Positions 7,640-16,149 are shown, numbered from the stretch's first letter. The stretch: DNA of 64,000 nucleotides from Neisseria elongata subsp. elongata (GCF_900113545.1 NZ_FOPS01000004.1:113909-177908); one strand, 5' to 3'. The notes: generated by a model from the sequence alone, not told the origin. A program made the numbers and translations.

Positions 7640-9315
7640 ATAAATTTTATTTTGCCTTTGCAGCCTGCTTGGCCGCTAACACCGCATGGGCGGCAGACGC
7701 TATTTCCGGCGAGGTGCAGCAACGCCCGCTGAATGTTCCTGCGGTGGTGATGTTTTTTATTTTCGTCGGCGCCACGCTGTTTATCACCAAGTGGGCGGCA
7801 AAGAAAAACAAATCGTCCAAGGATTTTTACACGGCGGGCGGCGGAATTTCGGGGTTTCAAAACGGTTTGGCGATTGCGGGCGACTTTATGTCAGCAGCGT
7901 CTTTCCTCGGCATTTCCGCCATGGTGTTCACGCGCGGGTATGACGGTTTGATTTATTCCACCGGCTTTTTGGTCGGTTGGCCGCTGGTGTTGTTCTTGGT
8001 GGCCGAACGGCTGCGGAATTTGGGCAAGTTTACCTTTTCCGACGTGGTGGCCTACCGTTTGCAGCAAACGCCGGTCCGCCTCTTGGCTGCTTCCGGTTCG
8101 ATTCTGGTGGTGATGCTGTACCTGATTGCGCAGATTGTCGGCGCAGGCAAGCTGATTCAGTTGTTGTTCGGCATGAATTATCTGTCGGCCGTGGTTATTG
8201 TCGGTGTTTTGATGGTGGCGTATGTGTTGTTCGGCGGAATGTTGGCAACTACTTGGGTGCAGATGATTAAAGCTGTGCTGCTGTTGTCGGGTGCGAGTTT
8301 CATGGCTTTCGTGATTTTGAAGGCATCGGGCTTCAGTATGGAGCAGATGTTTGCCAAAGCGGTGTCCATTCATGAAAAAGGCAGCAAAATTTTGGAGCCG
8401 GGCGGTTTGGTAAAAGACCCGATTGATGCGTTGTCGCTCGGATTGGCTTTAATGTTCGGTACGGCTGGCCTGCCGCACATCCTGATGAGGTTTTTCACCG
8501 TGCCGGACGCGAAGGAAGCGCGCAAATCGGTGTTTGTCGCCACGGGCTTTATCGGCTACTTCTATATCCTGACTTTTATTATCGGTTTCGGCGCCATTAT
8601 TTTTGTAACCAAGGACAATCCGAATTTTTTCGCAGAAATGGTGAAAGACGGCAAAACCGTTTATGAGATGATAGGCGGCAGCAATATGGCGGCGGTGCAT
8701 TTGTCCGAAGCCTTGGGCGGCAATATGTTCTTAGGCTTTATTTCGGCGGTGGCATTCGCAACTATTTTGGCCGTGGTGGCGGGTTTGACCCTGTCGGGTG
8801 CTTCAGCGGTAAGCCATGACATCTATGCGTCGGTAATCCGCAAAGGAAAGGCCACTTCCCATGAGGAAATGCGGGTTTCACGCGCTACCGTGCTGATTTT
8901 GGGTGTTTTGTCGATTATTTTCGGCTTGATTTTTGAAAATCAAAACGTTGCCTTCATGGTCGGCTTGGCTTTTGCCGTGGCGGCTTCGGCCAATTTTCCG
9001 ATTTTGGCACTGTCGATGTTTTGGAAAGGATTGACCACACGCGGTGCGGTTGTCGGCGGTTATACCGGCCTGCTGCTGTCGCTGGTGATGATTATTTTGG
9101 GGCCGAGTGTGTGGGTTAGCGTGTTTCATTTCGAATCGCCCGTCTTCCCCTACGGTTCACCCGCCATTTTCAGCATCCCCGCTGCCTTTATTGCGGCTTG
9201 GCTGGCTTCAATAACCGACAAATCTGCCCGTGCCGAAGAAGACAAGGCCGGTTATGAAGAGCAGTATGTCCGTTCGATGACCGGTATAGGGGCGGAAAAG
9301 GCTTCCGACCATTGA
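7636..9315 (+). CDS. actP: cation/acetate symporter ActP
   Basis: A 559-residue sodium:solute symporter family protein with an N-terminal signal-like segment ([19 protein letters not shown]) and about 13 membrane helices. The family core is visible: [29 protein letters not shown], and [19 protein letters not shown]. It takes up acetate and related short monocarboxylates. Its start overlaps the DUF485 gene by four bases, so the two are translated together. The tail after the last helix is charged and cytoplasmic. Transcription ends in a strong hairpin made from variant DUS copies. Confidence 0.94.
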   Translation: MNKFYFAFAACLAANTAWAADAISGEVQQRPLNVPAVVMFFIFVGATLFITKWAAKKNKSSKDFYTAGGGISGFQNGLAIAGDFMSAASFLGISAMVFTRGYDGLIYSTGFLVGWPLVLFLVAERLRNLGKFTFSDVVAYRLQQTPVRLLAASGSILVVMLYLIAQIVGAGKLIQLLFGMNYLSAVVIVGVLMVAYVLFGGMLATTWVQMIKAVLLLSGASFMAFVILKASGFSMEQMFAKAVSIHEKGSKILEPGGLVKDPIDALSLGLALMFGTAGLPHILMRFFTVPDAKEARKSVFVATGFIGYFYILTFIIGFGAIIFVTKDNPNFFAEMVKDGKTVYEMIGGSNMAAVHLSEALGGNMFLGFISAVAFATILAVVAGLTLSGASAVSHDIYASVIRKGKATSHEEMRVSRATVLILGVLSIIFGLIFENQNVAFMVGLAFAVAASANFPILALSMFWKGLTTRGAVVGGYTGLLLSLVMIILGPSVWVSVFHFESPVFPYGSPAIFSIPAAFIAAWLASITDKSARAEEDKAGYEEQYVRSMTGIGAEKASDH

Positions 9316-9326
9316 TGATGTTGTGC

Positions 9327-9374
9327 AAAGGCTGTCTGAAAACCGAGGTTTCAGGTTTTCAGACAGCCTTTTTT
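9327..9374. terminator. actP terminator built from variant DUS
   Basis: An 18-bp perfect stem (AAAGGCTGTCTGAAAACC, 9327-9344, and its complement from 9354) is followed by a T run. Both arms carry the same DUS change (AGGCTGTCTGAA), so pairing is kept. It lies between convergent actP and uvrC and may serve both. Confidence 0.85.
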
Positions 9375-9387
9375 GTACGGCAGCCGT

Positions 9388-11223
9388 TTAATGCAGATGC
9401 TCGTAAATGGTTTCCGCCAATGCCTTGCTGATGCCTTCGACTTGTTCCAAATCTTCTTTGCTGGCGGCAACGACGCCGCGCAGGCCGCCGAAGCGGGTGA
9501 GCAGGGCTTGGCGGCGTTTGCTGCCTACGCCGGGGATGTCGCTGAGGGACGAGGTAACGCGGGCTTTGTCGCGTTTTTTGCGGTGTCCCGTGATGGCGAA
9601 GCGGTGCGATTCGTCGCGTACGGTTTGCAGGAGGTGCAGGGCGGGGCTGTGCGGGGGCAGGCGGAAGGTTTCGCCGGTGAACGGGAGGATGAGTTCTTCC
9701 ATGCCGGCTTTGCGTTCGGGGCCTTTGGCGATGCCGACCAAGGGAATGTGCAGCCCGAGTTCTTCCCATACGGATACGGCGATGCCGATTTGTCCTTTGC
9801 CGCCGTCAATCAATACGACATCAGGCCATTTAACGGTCTCGCCGTTGGCTTCGGCTTCCTGCATTTTGCCGTAGCGGCGGGTGAGGACTTCGCGCATGGC
9901 GGCGTAGTCGTCGCCGGGTTTGGCGGTGGTGATGTTGTAGCGTCGGTATTGCGAGGGTTGGATATTTTGTTCGTCGTACACGACACAGGAGGCGATGGTG
10001 GCTTCGCCTTGGGTGTGGCTGATGTCGAAGCATTCGAGGCGGTTGAGGTCGTCTGAATTCATGTTCAAGATTTTTGCCAACTCGTCGATGCGGTGTTGCT
10101 GGCTGCTTTGTTGCAGGCGGCGTTGGGCTATTGCCATTTGTGCGTTTTGTTCCGCCATTTTCAGCCAAACTTTGCGTTCGCCTATGGTTTTGGTCACGAA
10201 CTGCATTTGTTTGCCGTGTTCGCCCTCTAAGGCTTCTTTCAATGCGTCGGGGACGGGGAAGTTGCTGATGATGATGTCGGGTTTGCTTTTGCCCAGATAG
10301 TGTTGGGCAACGAAGGCTTCGGCGTAGTCTTGCCCGTTTGGTTCGGGGTCGTTTTTGGTGTCGGGGAAGAAGCTTTTGTCGCCGACGTGCCGCCCGCCGC
10401 GTATGCTGACCCAGTGTACGCAGACGAGGCCGTCTGAAACGGCGAGCGCGAGCAGGTCGATGTCGTTGGGGTTGTTCGGGTTTTTGCTGTCGATGAACTG
10501 GTTGCTCTGCATGATGCCGAGTGCTTGGATTTGGTCGCGGTAGCGGGCGGCTTCTTCAAATTGCAGGTTGGCGGCGGCGGTCTGCATTTTGTGTTGCAGG
10601 GTGCGGGTCAGTTCGTCGGTTTTGCCGTTGAGGAAGGTGGCGGCTTGGCGCACGCTGTCGCGGTAGTCTTCTTCGCTGATGTGTCCGACGCAGGGCGCGG
10701 TGCAGCGTTTGATTTGATACAGCAGGCAAGGGCGGTCTCGGTGTTCGAACACGCTGTCTTCGCAGGTACGCAGCATAAAGACTTTTTGCAGGACTTGCAT
10801 GCTGTCGCGCACGGCGTTGCTGTTGGGATAGGGGCCGAAGTATTGGTTGGGCTTTTTCAGCGTGCCGCGGTAATACGCCATCTGCGGATATTGATGCCCG
10901 CTGAGCATGAGGTAGGGATAGCTTTTGTCGTCGCGGAAAAGGATATTGTATTTGGGCGACAGGGCTTTGATGAAGTTGTTTTCGAGAATCAGGGCTTCGG
11001 CTTCGGAACGCGTGATGGTGGTTTCGATGTGGTGAACCTGTTTCACCATCAAGGCGATGCGCGGGGAATGGTCGTTTTTCTGGAAATAGCCGGACACGCG
11101 CCGCTTGAGGTTGACCGCTTTGCCGACGTATAAGACGCTGCCGCCTTCGTCGAAAAAACGGTATACGCCGGGCAGGTTGGGCAGGTTTTTGAGGAAGAGG
11201 GGGATGTCGAAGTCCGTGGTCAT
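9388..11223 (-). CDS. uvrC: excinuclease ABC subunit C
   Basis: UvrC makes both incisions in nucleotide excision repair. The 611-residue product shows the domains in order: N-terminal GIY-YIG nuclease (GVYRFFDEGGSVLYVGKAVNLK, about 20-41), a four-cysteine-like segment (CLLYQIKRCTAPC), the UVR motif binding UvrB (NLQFEEAARYRDQIQAL), the RNase H-like C-terminal nuclease (CFDISHTQGE; DGGKGQ) and helix-hairpin-helix repeats (IPGVGSKRRQALL; VEGISKALA). ATG at 11223 has no clear ribosome site. Two DUS-like sequences lie in the gene, one of them the AGGTCGTCTGAA variant (10046-10057). It is divergent from the phosphorylase gene. Confidence 0.97.
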   Translation of the reverse strand: MTTDFDIPLFLKNLPNLPGVYRFFDEGGSVLYVGKAVNLKRRVSGYFQKNDHSPRIALMVKQVHHIETTITRSEAEALILENNFIKALSPKYNILFRDDKSYPYLMLSGHQYPQMAYYRGTLKKPNQYFGPYPNSNAVRDSMQVLQKVFMLRTCEDSVFEHRDRPCLLYQIKRCTAPCVGHISEEDYRDSVRQAATFLNGKTDELTRTLQHKMQTAAANLQFEEAARYRDQIQALGIMQSNQFIDSKNPNNPNDIDLLALAVSDGLVCVHWVSIRGGRHVGDKSFFPDTKNDPEPNGQDYAEAFVAQHYLGKSKPDIIISNFPVPDALKEALEGEHGKQMQFVTKTIGERKVWLKMAEQNAQMAIAQRRLQQSSQQHRIDELAKILNMNSDDLNRLECFDISHTQGEATIASCVVYDEQNIQPSQYRRYNITTAKPGDDYAAMREVLTRRYGKMQEAEANGETVKWPDVVLIDGGKGQIGIAVSVWEELGLHIPLVGIAKGPERKAGMEELILPFTGETFRLPPHSPALHLLQTVRDESHRFAITGHRKKRDKARVTSSLSDIPGVGSKRRQALLTRFGGLRGVVAASKEDLEQVEGISKALAETIYEHLH

Positions 11224-11245
11224 GGAGTGGGTGGTGTTGGTATAG

Positions 11246-11283
11246 TTTTCAGACGGCCTGAATTATAGCAGGCCGTCTGAAAA
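11246..11283. repeat. DUS palindrome between divergent genes
   Basis: Two DUS (11246-11260 and 11269-11283) form a 15-bp stem with an 8-nt loop. They lie upstream of both uvrC and the phosphorylase gene, where a terminator has no obvious gene to end. Confidence 0.8.
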
Positions 11284-11323
11284 GGAAACCTACGGCAGAT
11301 GAAAACAAACAGTTCGGACAGCC

Positions 11324-11332
11324 TGCTATAAT
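11324..11332 (+). promoter_or_regulatory. extended -10 promoter of the phosphorylase gene
   Basis: TGCTATAAT at 11324-11332 is a perfect extended -10 box, 33 nt upstream of the start codon. No good -35 is seen. Confidence 0.6.
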
Positions 11333-11364
11333 GCCGCCCTTTTACCTGCCGGAGCAATAAAGAC

Positions 11365-12075
11365 ATGTTTGCCGTTATCGGAGGCAGCGGCCTGACCCGC
11401 ATTCCCGAACTCGAAATCACCGGACGCAGAATCGTCCGCACGCCATACGGCCTGCCCAGCGCGCCGCTGCTCACCGGCAGGAGCGGCGGCCGCGAGCTGG
11501 TGTTTTTGGCGCGGCACGGCCTGAACCACACGCTCGCGCCGCACGAAATCAATTACCGCGCCAATATTTGGGCGTTGAAGTCGTTGGACGTTGTCGGAAT
11601 TATCGCGGTATCGGCGGTTACGTCGTTAAATAGCGATTGGCGGTCGGGCTCGCTGGTTTTGCCCGACGATTTGATTGATTACACCAGTGCCCGTTCCGCC
11701 ACCTTCTTTGAAAACGACAACTGCGGCGTAGTCCATACCGACTTTACCGAACCTTACGATGCGGCTTTGCGCCAAACCCTACTCGAACACGCCGCCGCGC
11801 GCGAGACCGTGCTGTTGCCGCAGGCGGTATACGGCTGCCTGCAGGGGCCGCGCACGCCGACCCGTGCCGAAATGCGGCGTTTGCGGCGGGACGGCGTAGA
11901 CATATTCGGCATGACCGGCATGCCCGAAGCGGTATTGGCGCGCGAAGTCGGCCTGCCCTATGCCCACCTGTGCGGCATCGTCGCCCATGCCGACGACGGT
12001 GCGGCGGCGGACGAACGCAGCCGGAAATCCTATGATGCCATCGAACAAATCCGCCGCCTTCTGGCGGATTGGTAA
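11365..12075 (+). CDS. S-methyl-5'-thioinosine phosphorylase (MTAP family)
   Basis: A 236-residue member of the methylthioadenosine/purine nucleoside phosphorylase family. Phosphate- and nucleoside-binding segments are visible: FAVIGGSGLTRIP at the N-terminus, LARHGLNH, PHEINYRANIWAL, and MTGMPEAVLARE. Short bacterial members of this subgroup act on methylthioinosine; the choice between that and methylthioadenosine is inference. It would salvage the methylthio group left after polyamine synthesis, next to the mtnN nucleosidase elsewhere in the window. ATG 11365 has a GGAG site at a rather long distance. It probably shares transcription with scpA downstream. Confidence 0.85.
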   Translation: MFAVIGGSGLTRIPELEITGRRIVRTPYGLPSAPLLTGRSGGRELVFLARHGLNHTLAPHEINYRANIWALKSLDVVGIIAVSAVTSLNSDWRSGSLVLPDDLIDYTSARSATFFENDNCGVVHTDFTEPYDAALRQTLLEHAAARETVLLPQAVYGCLQGPRTPTRAEMRRLRRDGVDIFGMTGMPEAVLAREVGLPYAHLCGIVAHADDGAAADERSRKSYDAIEQIRRLLADW

Positions 12076-12088
12076 ACGGGAGCCGGAA

Positions 12089-12166
12089 ATGGAAGGATAC
12101 CCTTTGTCGTCCGCAAAGGCCGTTTCAGCGGGGCGGAATACATCGTTTCAAGCTATTAAACCATGA
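12089..12166 (+). CDS. possible 25-codon leader ORF coupled to scpA
   Basis: A small frame starts at ATG 12089 after GGAG (12079-12082 region) and stops at TGA 12164-12166, overlapping the scpA ATG by the ATGA arrangement. scpA itself has no visible ribosome site, so translation could be delivered by this frame. The peptide (begins MEGYPLSSAKAV) matches nothing recognised. It may be coincidence. Confidence 0.3.
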   Translation: MEGYPLSSAKAVSAGRNTSFQAIKP

Positions 12167-13020
12167 ATCACGCCACATCTTTTTCCACTCCGCCCGCACA
12201 GAATGCACAGGCCATCGCCTGGGTGTTCGGCCGGCCCGTAATCGACCTGCCGCAAGATTTGTTTATCCCGCCGGACGCGCTGAAAGTCGTCTTGGGCAGT
12301 TTTCAAGGGCCGCTGGACTTGCTGCTCTACCTCATCCGCAAGCAGAATATCGACGTGCTGGATATCCCGATGATTAAAATCACCGAGCAATACCTGCACT
12401 ACATCGCCCAAATCGAGGCGCAGCAATTTGATTTGGCGGCGGAATACCTGCTGATGGCGGCGGTGCTGATTGAAATCAAATCGCGGCTGCTGCTGCCGCG
12501 TACCGCCGAAACGGAAGACGGCGAAGAGGCCGACCCGCGTGCGGAACTGGTGCGCCGCCTTCTGGCCTACGAACAAATGAAACTGGCGGCGCAGGGCTTG
12601 GACGCGCTGCCGCGTGCCGGACGGGATTTCGCCTGGGCATACCTGCCGCTGGAAATCGCCGCCGAAGTCCGCCTGCCCGAAGTCGTCCTATCCGACCTGA
12701 CGCAGGCCTGGCTGGCCATCCTCTCCAGGGCCAAACACAACAAAAGCCATGAGATCATACAGGAGGCCGTGTCCGTCCGCGCGCAAATGAGCGGCATCCT
12801 GCGCCGCCTGCAAACCGCGCCCTGCCGTTTTTCCGAACTGTTCCGCCCGTCGCAAGGCCCGGCCTATGTGGTCGTTACCTTTATCGCGCTTTTGGAACTG
12901 GCGAAAGAAGGGCTGGTCAGAATCGTTCAGCCGGAGAATTACGCCGAAATCGAAATCAGCCTGAACGACGCGCCGAACGAAAAAACCGCGCCCGATGCCG
13001 CAGCGGCACAGGCGGAATAA
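12163..13020 (+). CDS. scpA: segregation and condensation protein A
   Basis: ScpA is the kleisin that bridges the SMC dimer heads with ScpB in the chromosome-organising complex. The 285-residue product has the kleisin N-terminal core (FQGPLDLLLYLIRKQNIDVLD, about 47-67; KITEQYLHYI; AAEYLLMAAVLIEIKSRLLLP) and the C-terminal winged helix (FIALLELAKEGLV). The N-terminus is about 40 residues longer than the shortest family members, and ATG 12163 lacks a ribosome site, so the true start could differ. Its partner scpB is not adjacent; it lies at 32192 on the other strand. Confidence 0.93.
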   Translation: MNHATSFSTPPAQNAQAIAWVFGRPVIDLPQDLFIPPDALKVVLGSFQGPLDLLLYLIRKQNIDVLDIPMIKITEQYLHYIAQIEAQQFDLAAEYLLMAAVLIEIKSRLLLPRTAETEDGEEADPRAELVRRLLAYEQMKLAAQGLDALPRAGRDFAWAYLPLEIAAEVRLPEVVLSDLTQAWLAILSRAKHNKSHEIIQEAVSVRAQMSGILRRLQTAPCRFSELFRPSQGPAYVVVTFIALLELAKEGLVRIVQPENYAEIEISLNDAPNEKTAPDAAAAQAE

Positions 13021-13040
13021 ACCGACAAGGAAACCCGAAA

Positions 13041-13373
13041 ATGGATACACTGCCGTTTCAAAACGAAATTGCCGCCCGGATGCTGGTCAATACCGAAGGC
13101 GAAACCATACATCCCGACGCCCGCTTTTTTCAGACGGCCAACGGCTATTGGGCGGCCTGGTACGAAGGTACGGCGGCAGTCCTGCCGCCGGATGCCGCCC
13201 CCGAGGAACCCTGTTTTTGGGTGGAGGGCGCGCACGACATCGACGAACTGGCAGCCATGTTGGAAAACGGCGAATTTGACGATATGGAAACCTTCGACGG
13301 CGAAGAGGAAGAATGGCATGAGGCAGGGCATACCTGCGGTTGCAGCTGCGCGCACGGGCATGAAGCCGATTGA
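13041..13373 (+). CDS. acidic protein with Cys/His-rich tail, unknown
   Basis: A 110-residue cytoplasmic protein 20 nt after scpA with a good AAGGAAA ribosome site (ATG 13041). The middle is acidic (ELAAMLENGEFDDMETFDGEE). The C-terminus is a dense Cys/His cluster (HEAGHTCGCSCAHGHEAD), which looks able to bind a metal ion. A DUS core is translated within it (FFQTANGYW). I do not recognise the family. Position suggests co-transcription with scpA, but the metal-binding tail could equally relate it to the metal-peptide locus starting 200 bp downstream. Confidence 0.75.
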   Translation: MDTLPFQNEIAARMLVNTEGETIHPDARFFQTANGYWAAWYEGTAAVLPPDAAPEEPCFWVEGAHDIDELAAMLENGEFDDMETFDGEEEEWHEAGHTCGCSCAHGHEAD

Positions 13374-13507
13374 GTGGGCCTGCAGGCAGGAACCGCCTGT
13401 CCGCACCTTGAAACGGCAGCGAAGGAAATGACTTGCCGATTTGATTTAAATTTATTTCATTTCCATTCATCGGCTTATAGAAAAAACTAAAATTATTTCC
13501 CTTTATT

Positions 13508-13536
13508 TGTAAGAAACGGCCGCCTTCGCCGTCTAA
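13508..13536 (+). promoter_or_regulatory. candidate ECF sigma promoter of the doxX-hvfA-ecf locus
   Basis: TGTAAG (13508-13513) and CGTCTAA (13530-13536) are separated by 16 nt. This layout, a GTAA-type -35 and a CGTC-type -10, is what many ECF sigma factors recognise. It lies 32 nt before doxX, the first gene of the cluster that encodes an ECF factor, so autoregulation is likely. The assignment is by pattern only. Confidence 0.5.
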
Positions 13537-13567
13537 GCGTGCATCAAGACATCGGAGGAAGTTTCTT

Positions 13568-14011
13568 ATGGATAAAACGCTCGGCCTTTGCCGCTCGACG
13601 GAAGATTTCGGCAAAGGCATTTCAATGTTGGCGTTGCGGCTGTTTGCCGCCTACGAATTCGGCGAGGCAGGCTTGGCCAAATGGCGCGGCGAAAACTGGT
13701 TTGCCGATATACGGGACGCGTTTCCGTTTCCCTTCGACCTGCTGCCGGCGGGTTGGAGCTGGAATCTGGCGATGGGGGCGGAATTGGTCGTACCCGTTTT
13801 GCTGGTGTTGGGCCTGCTGACGCGCCTGGGTGCGCTGGCATTGATGATACTGACCGCTGTGGCCTGGTATGCGGTGCACGCGGGCAACGGTTACAATGTG
13901 TGCGACAACGGCTATAAAATGGCCTTCATTTACCTGCTGCTACTGTTGCCCCTGCTGTTGCAGGGCGCGGGAAAGTATTCGCTGGATTACCTGCTTTTCC
14001 GCAAAAAATAG
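13568..14011 (+). CDS. DoxX family membrane protein of the metal-peptide locus
   Basis: A 147-residue DoxX-family protein with about four hydrophobic segments (MLALRLFAAYEF, LAMGAELVVPVLLVLGLL, LALMILTAVAWYAV, MAFIYLLLLLPLLL). DoxX proteins recur next to DUF2282/HvfA-type peptides and DUF692 maturases and are thought to act in the membrane part of these systems; the activity is not known. ATG 13568 has a GGAGGA ribosome site. A candidate ECF promoter lies upstream and a DUS hairpin follows before the peptide gene. NYVCDNGY-like residues (about 113-120) give one Cys in the third loop. Confidence 0.88.
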   Translation: MDKTLGLCRSTEDFGKGISMLALRLFAAYEFGEAGLAKWRGENWFADIRDAFPFPFDLLPAGWSWNLAMGAELVVPVLLVLGLLTRLGALALMILTAVAWYAVHAGNGYNVCDNGYKMAFIYLLLLLPLLLQGAGKYSLDYLLFRKK

Positions 14012-14016
14012 CTTTC

Positions 14017-14056
14017 AGGCCGTCTGAAAGACGGAAATCTTGCTTTCAGACGGCCT
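14017..14056 (+). terminator. DUS hairpin between doxX and hvfA
   Basis: Inverse DUS copies (14017-14028, 14045-14056) are followed by TTTT inside the presumed operon. They may partly terminate transcription between doxX and the peptide gene. Confidence 0.6.
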
Positions 14057-14118
14057 TTTACAGCCTGCCGGACTGTTTCCGGCATATTCATTCGTTTTTA
14101 ACACTCAGGAGTAAACAT

Positions 14119-14436
14119 ATGAAAACCACTTCTTCTTTGGCCGCTCTGGCCGGTGCATTGGCTTTGATGGGCACCCAGGCTGCCGCCGCTGCCGACCAAA
14201 ACGCAAAACCCGCACAAACCGTTCCGGCCAAAGCGGCAGCGAAAAAAGCAGCTGAAGGCGCATGCGGCGAAGGCAAATGCGGCGCGGCCAAACCCGCTGC
14301 AAAAGGCAAAGCAGCCGAAGCCAAATGCGGTGCCGCCAAAAGCAAAGCGGCCGAAGGCAAATGCGCAGCCGCCAAAAAAGCCGCCCCTAAAGCGGCCGAA
14401 GGCGCATGCGGCGAAGGCAAATGCGGCAGCCACTAA
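14119..14436 (+). CDS. HvfA-like precursor of a Cys-rich metal-binding RiPP
   Basis: A 105-residue exported peptide: signal peptide (about 1-24, ending AAAAA), then an Ala/Lys-rich region with six cysteines (49, 54, 70, 82, 97, 102) in repeated units. EGKCG occurs at 51-55 and 99-103, with variants EAKCG (67-71), EGKCA (79-83) and EGACG (46-50, 94-98). In HvfA-type peptides the EGKCG cysteine is oxidised by an MNIO enzyme to an oxazolone/thioamide that binds copper; the maturase genes follow here. ATG 14119 has a CAGGAG site. Modification and metal are inferred from the family. The gene is isolated by DUS hairpins on both sides. Confidence 0.88.
   Translation: MKTTSSLAALAGALALMGTQAAAAADQNAKPAQTVPAKAAAKKAAEGACGEGKCGAAKPAAKGKAAEAKCGAAKSKAAEGKCAAAKKAAPKAAEGACGEGKCGSH
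14254..14427 (+). repeat. 30-nt exact direct repeat inside hvfA
   Basis: Positions 14254-14283 and 14398-14427 are identical over 30 nt. Each encodes EGACGEGKCG. Recombination between them would remove 144 nt (48 codons) in frame. Confidence 0.9.
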
Positions 14437-14457
14437 TTCGGCCGCATAAATAAAACG

Positions 14458-14516
14458 AGGCCGTCTGAAAAGGCACAATCCGTTTTGACAACGTTAAAAC
14501 GCGCTTTCAGACGGCC
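14458..14516 (+). terminator. DUS pair between hvfA and hvfB
   Basis: A DUS at 14458-14469 and an inverse 11-nt core at 14506-14516 enclose a 36-nt loop. It separates the peptide gene from its maturase genes and may lower read-through. Confidence 0.5.
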
Positions 14517-14552
14517 CTCCTTACAGGAACATCCGATTTCGAAAGGAACGAT

Positions 14553-15413
14553 ATGGCAACCACACTTCAAGGCGCGGGCTTGGGCTACAAGCGCGCGATG
14601 GCGGAGGATTTCCTGCACCTCGACCCCGCAGGCAGCCCCATCCGCTTTATCGAAGTCGCACCGGAAAACTGGATGCGGATGGGTGGCGCGGCGCGCAGGC
14701 AGTTCGACCAAGTGGCGGAACGCTTCCCCATCGCCTGCCACGGCTTGTCGCTTTCCTTGGGCGGACAAGACCCGTTGCGGGTGGATTTCCTGAAACAAAT
14801 TAAAGATTTTATCGCCCGCTACCGCATCGGCTTTTTTTCCGAGCACCTGAGCTATTGCGGCGACAACGGTTTTGTATACGACCTTTTGCCGCTGCCGTTT
14901 ACCTGGGAATCCGTGCGCCACACCGCCGCGCGCATCCGTCAGGTGCAGGAAATATTGGAAATGCGGATTGCGGTGGAAAACACCTCCTATTACGCCCACA
15001 GCCCGCTGGCTGAAATGAGCGAAGTGGAATTCCTCAACGCCGTCGCACGGGAAGCCGACTGCGACATCCACCTCGACGTGAACAACATCTACGTCAATGC
15101 CTTCAACCACAAGCTGTTGGCCGCGCACGACTTCATCGACCAAGTGGACGCGGGGCGCGTTACCTATATGCACATGGCCGGACACGACCGGGAAGGGAAC
15201 GACCTGCTGATTGATACTCACGGGCAGGCCGTTTGCGGCGACGTATGGGAACTCTTCGCCTACACCTGCCGCCGCCTGCCGCACAGCGTGCCGACCCTGC
15301 TCGAACGCGACAACAACCTGCCGCCGTTTGCCGAACTCGAAGCGGAAGTGGCACGCATCGCACGAATCCAACAACAAACGGAGCAGGAGCGTCATGAAAA
15401 CCATGCAGCCTGA
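14553..15413 (+). CDS. HvfB-like MNIO peptide maturase (DUF692)
   Basis: A 286-residue TIM-barrel protein of the DUF692/MbnB family, multinuclear non-heme iron-dependent oxidases that modify cysteines in precursor peptides. Putative iron ligands appear in order: CHGLSLS (about 62), [35 protein letters not shown] and THGQAV. Family members work with a partner protein, here the next gene, which overlaps by 20 nt. ATG 14553 has an AAAGGAAC site. The expected substrate is the Cys-repeat peptide encoded just upstream; oxidation of EGKCG-type cysteines is inferred from characterised relatives. Confidence 0.92.
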   Translation: MATTLQGAGLGYKRAMAEDFLHLDPAGSPIRFIEVAPENWMRMGGAARRQFDQVAERFPIACHGLSLSLGGQDPLRVDFLKQIKDFIARYRIGFFSEHLSYCGDNGFVYDLLPLPFTWESVRHTAARIRQVQEILEMRIAVENTSYYAHSPLAEMSEVEFLNAVAREADCDIHLDVNNIYVNAFNHKLLAAHDFIDQVDAGRVTYMHMAGHDREGNDLLIDTHGQAVCGDVWELFAYTCRRLPHSVPTLLERDNNLPPFAELEAEVARIARIQQQTEQERHENHAA

Positions 15414-16149
15414 CAACGGAAGCGGCCGCAGCGCGGCCTTTCAGACGGCCTTGGCCGACTATGCGCGCGGCGCGGCGCAAGCCCCCGAAGGCGTGGACAT
15501 CGGACGGCTCGGCGTCTACCGCCGCCTGCTGCTGAACAACCTGAAAAGTTTCATCGACTTATGCTTCAGTGCTTCCGGCGGTTTCGCCGAAGCCGGCCTG
15601 TGGCAGGACCTGCAACGGCGTTTCCTGCTCGAAGCCCGCCCGCAGTCGCCGTTTTTCAACGACATCCCCAAACAGTTTCTCGACTACGTCCGCAGCAGGC
15701 CGGAAAACGAAAGGCCGTCTGAAAACATCCTGCACATGATGGCTTTCGAAACCGACCTCCTGCACGCCGAAACCGTCATCCAGCCCGAAGCCGCCCCGCA
15801 ATGGGACGAAAACACTGAATTGCGCTGGGCCGAAGGCGCGCGGCTGAAACACTATCCCTGCGACTTCGTCTCTTCCGGCCTCGAACGCATAGACGATGCG
15901 GCCGCCGACGTGCTCACCTGGCGCGGCAACGCGGGCAAAGTATATTACGCCGCCCTCGACGGAGCCGACCTGTTACTGCTGAACCACTTCCAAGAAGCGG
16001 GCGCGGACACGCTGTCGGGCATCTCGGCGCAACTGGCCGCGCTTTCAGACGGCCTCGACGCTTCAGATTGGCTGGAAGAGACCGTCCGAAGCTGGGTGGA
16101 AGCAGGCGTGCTGCTGCCCGCGCCTGCCGGGCGGAATCGGGATTTATGA
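15394..16149 (+). CDS. HvfC-like RiPP maturation partner (DUF2063)
   Basis: A 251-residue protein whose N-terminal half is the DUF2063 domain ([11 protein letters not shown], then [16 protein letters not shown] about 40-55), the partner that presents the peptide to the DUF692 oxidase. The C-terminal part (about 130-250) is less conserved. ATG 15394 lies inside the end of hvfB (20-nt overlap) with AGGAG upstream; the stop overlaps the sigma factor start (ATGA). Two DUS are translated inside the gene, one as RPSEN and one as LSDGLDASD. Stoichiometric complex formation with HvfB is inferred from the family. Confidence 0.88.
   Translation: MKTMQPDNGSGRSAAFQTALADYARGAAQAPEGVDIGRLGVYRRLLLNNLKSFIDLCFSASGGFAEAGLWQDLQRRFLLEARPQSPFFNDIPKQFLDYVRSRPENERPSENILHMMAFETDLLHAETVIQPEAAPQWDENTELRWAEGARLKHYPCDFVSSGLERIDDAAADVLTWRGNAGKVYYAALDGADLLLLNHFQEAGADTLSGISAQLAALSDGLDASDWLEETVRSWVEAGVLLPAPAGRNRDL

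Noticed and set aside
12089-12166. A conserved regulatory peptide before scpA
   Set aside because: Only the ATGA overlap and a GGAG support it; kept as a low-confidence feature, not as an established peptide.
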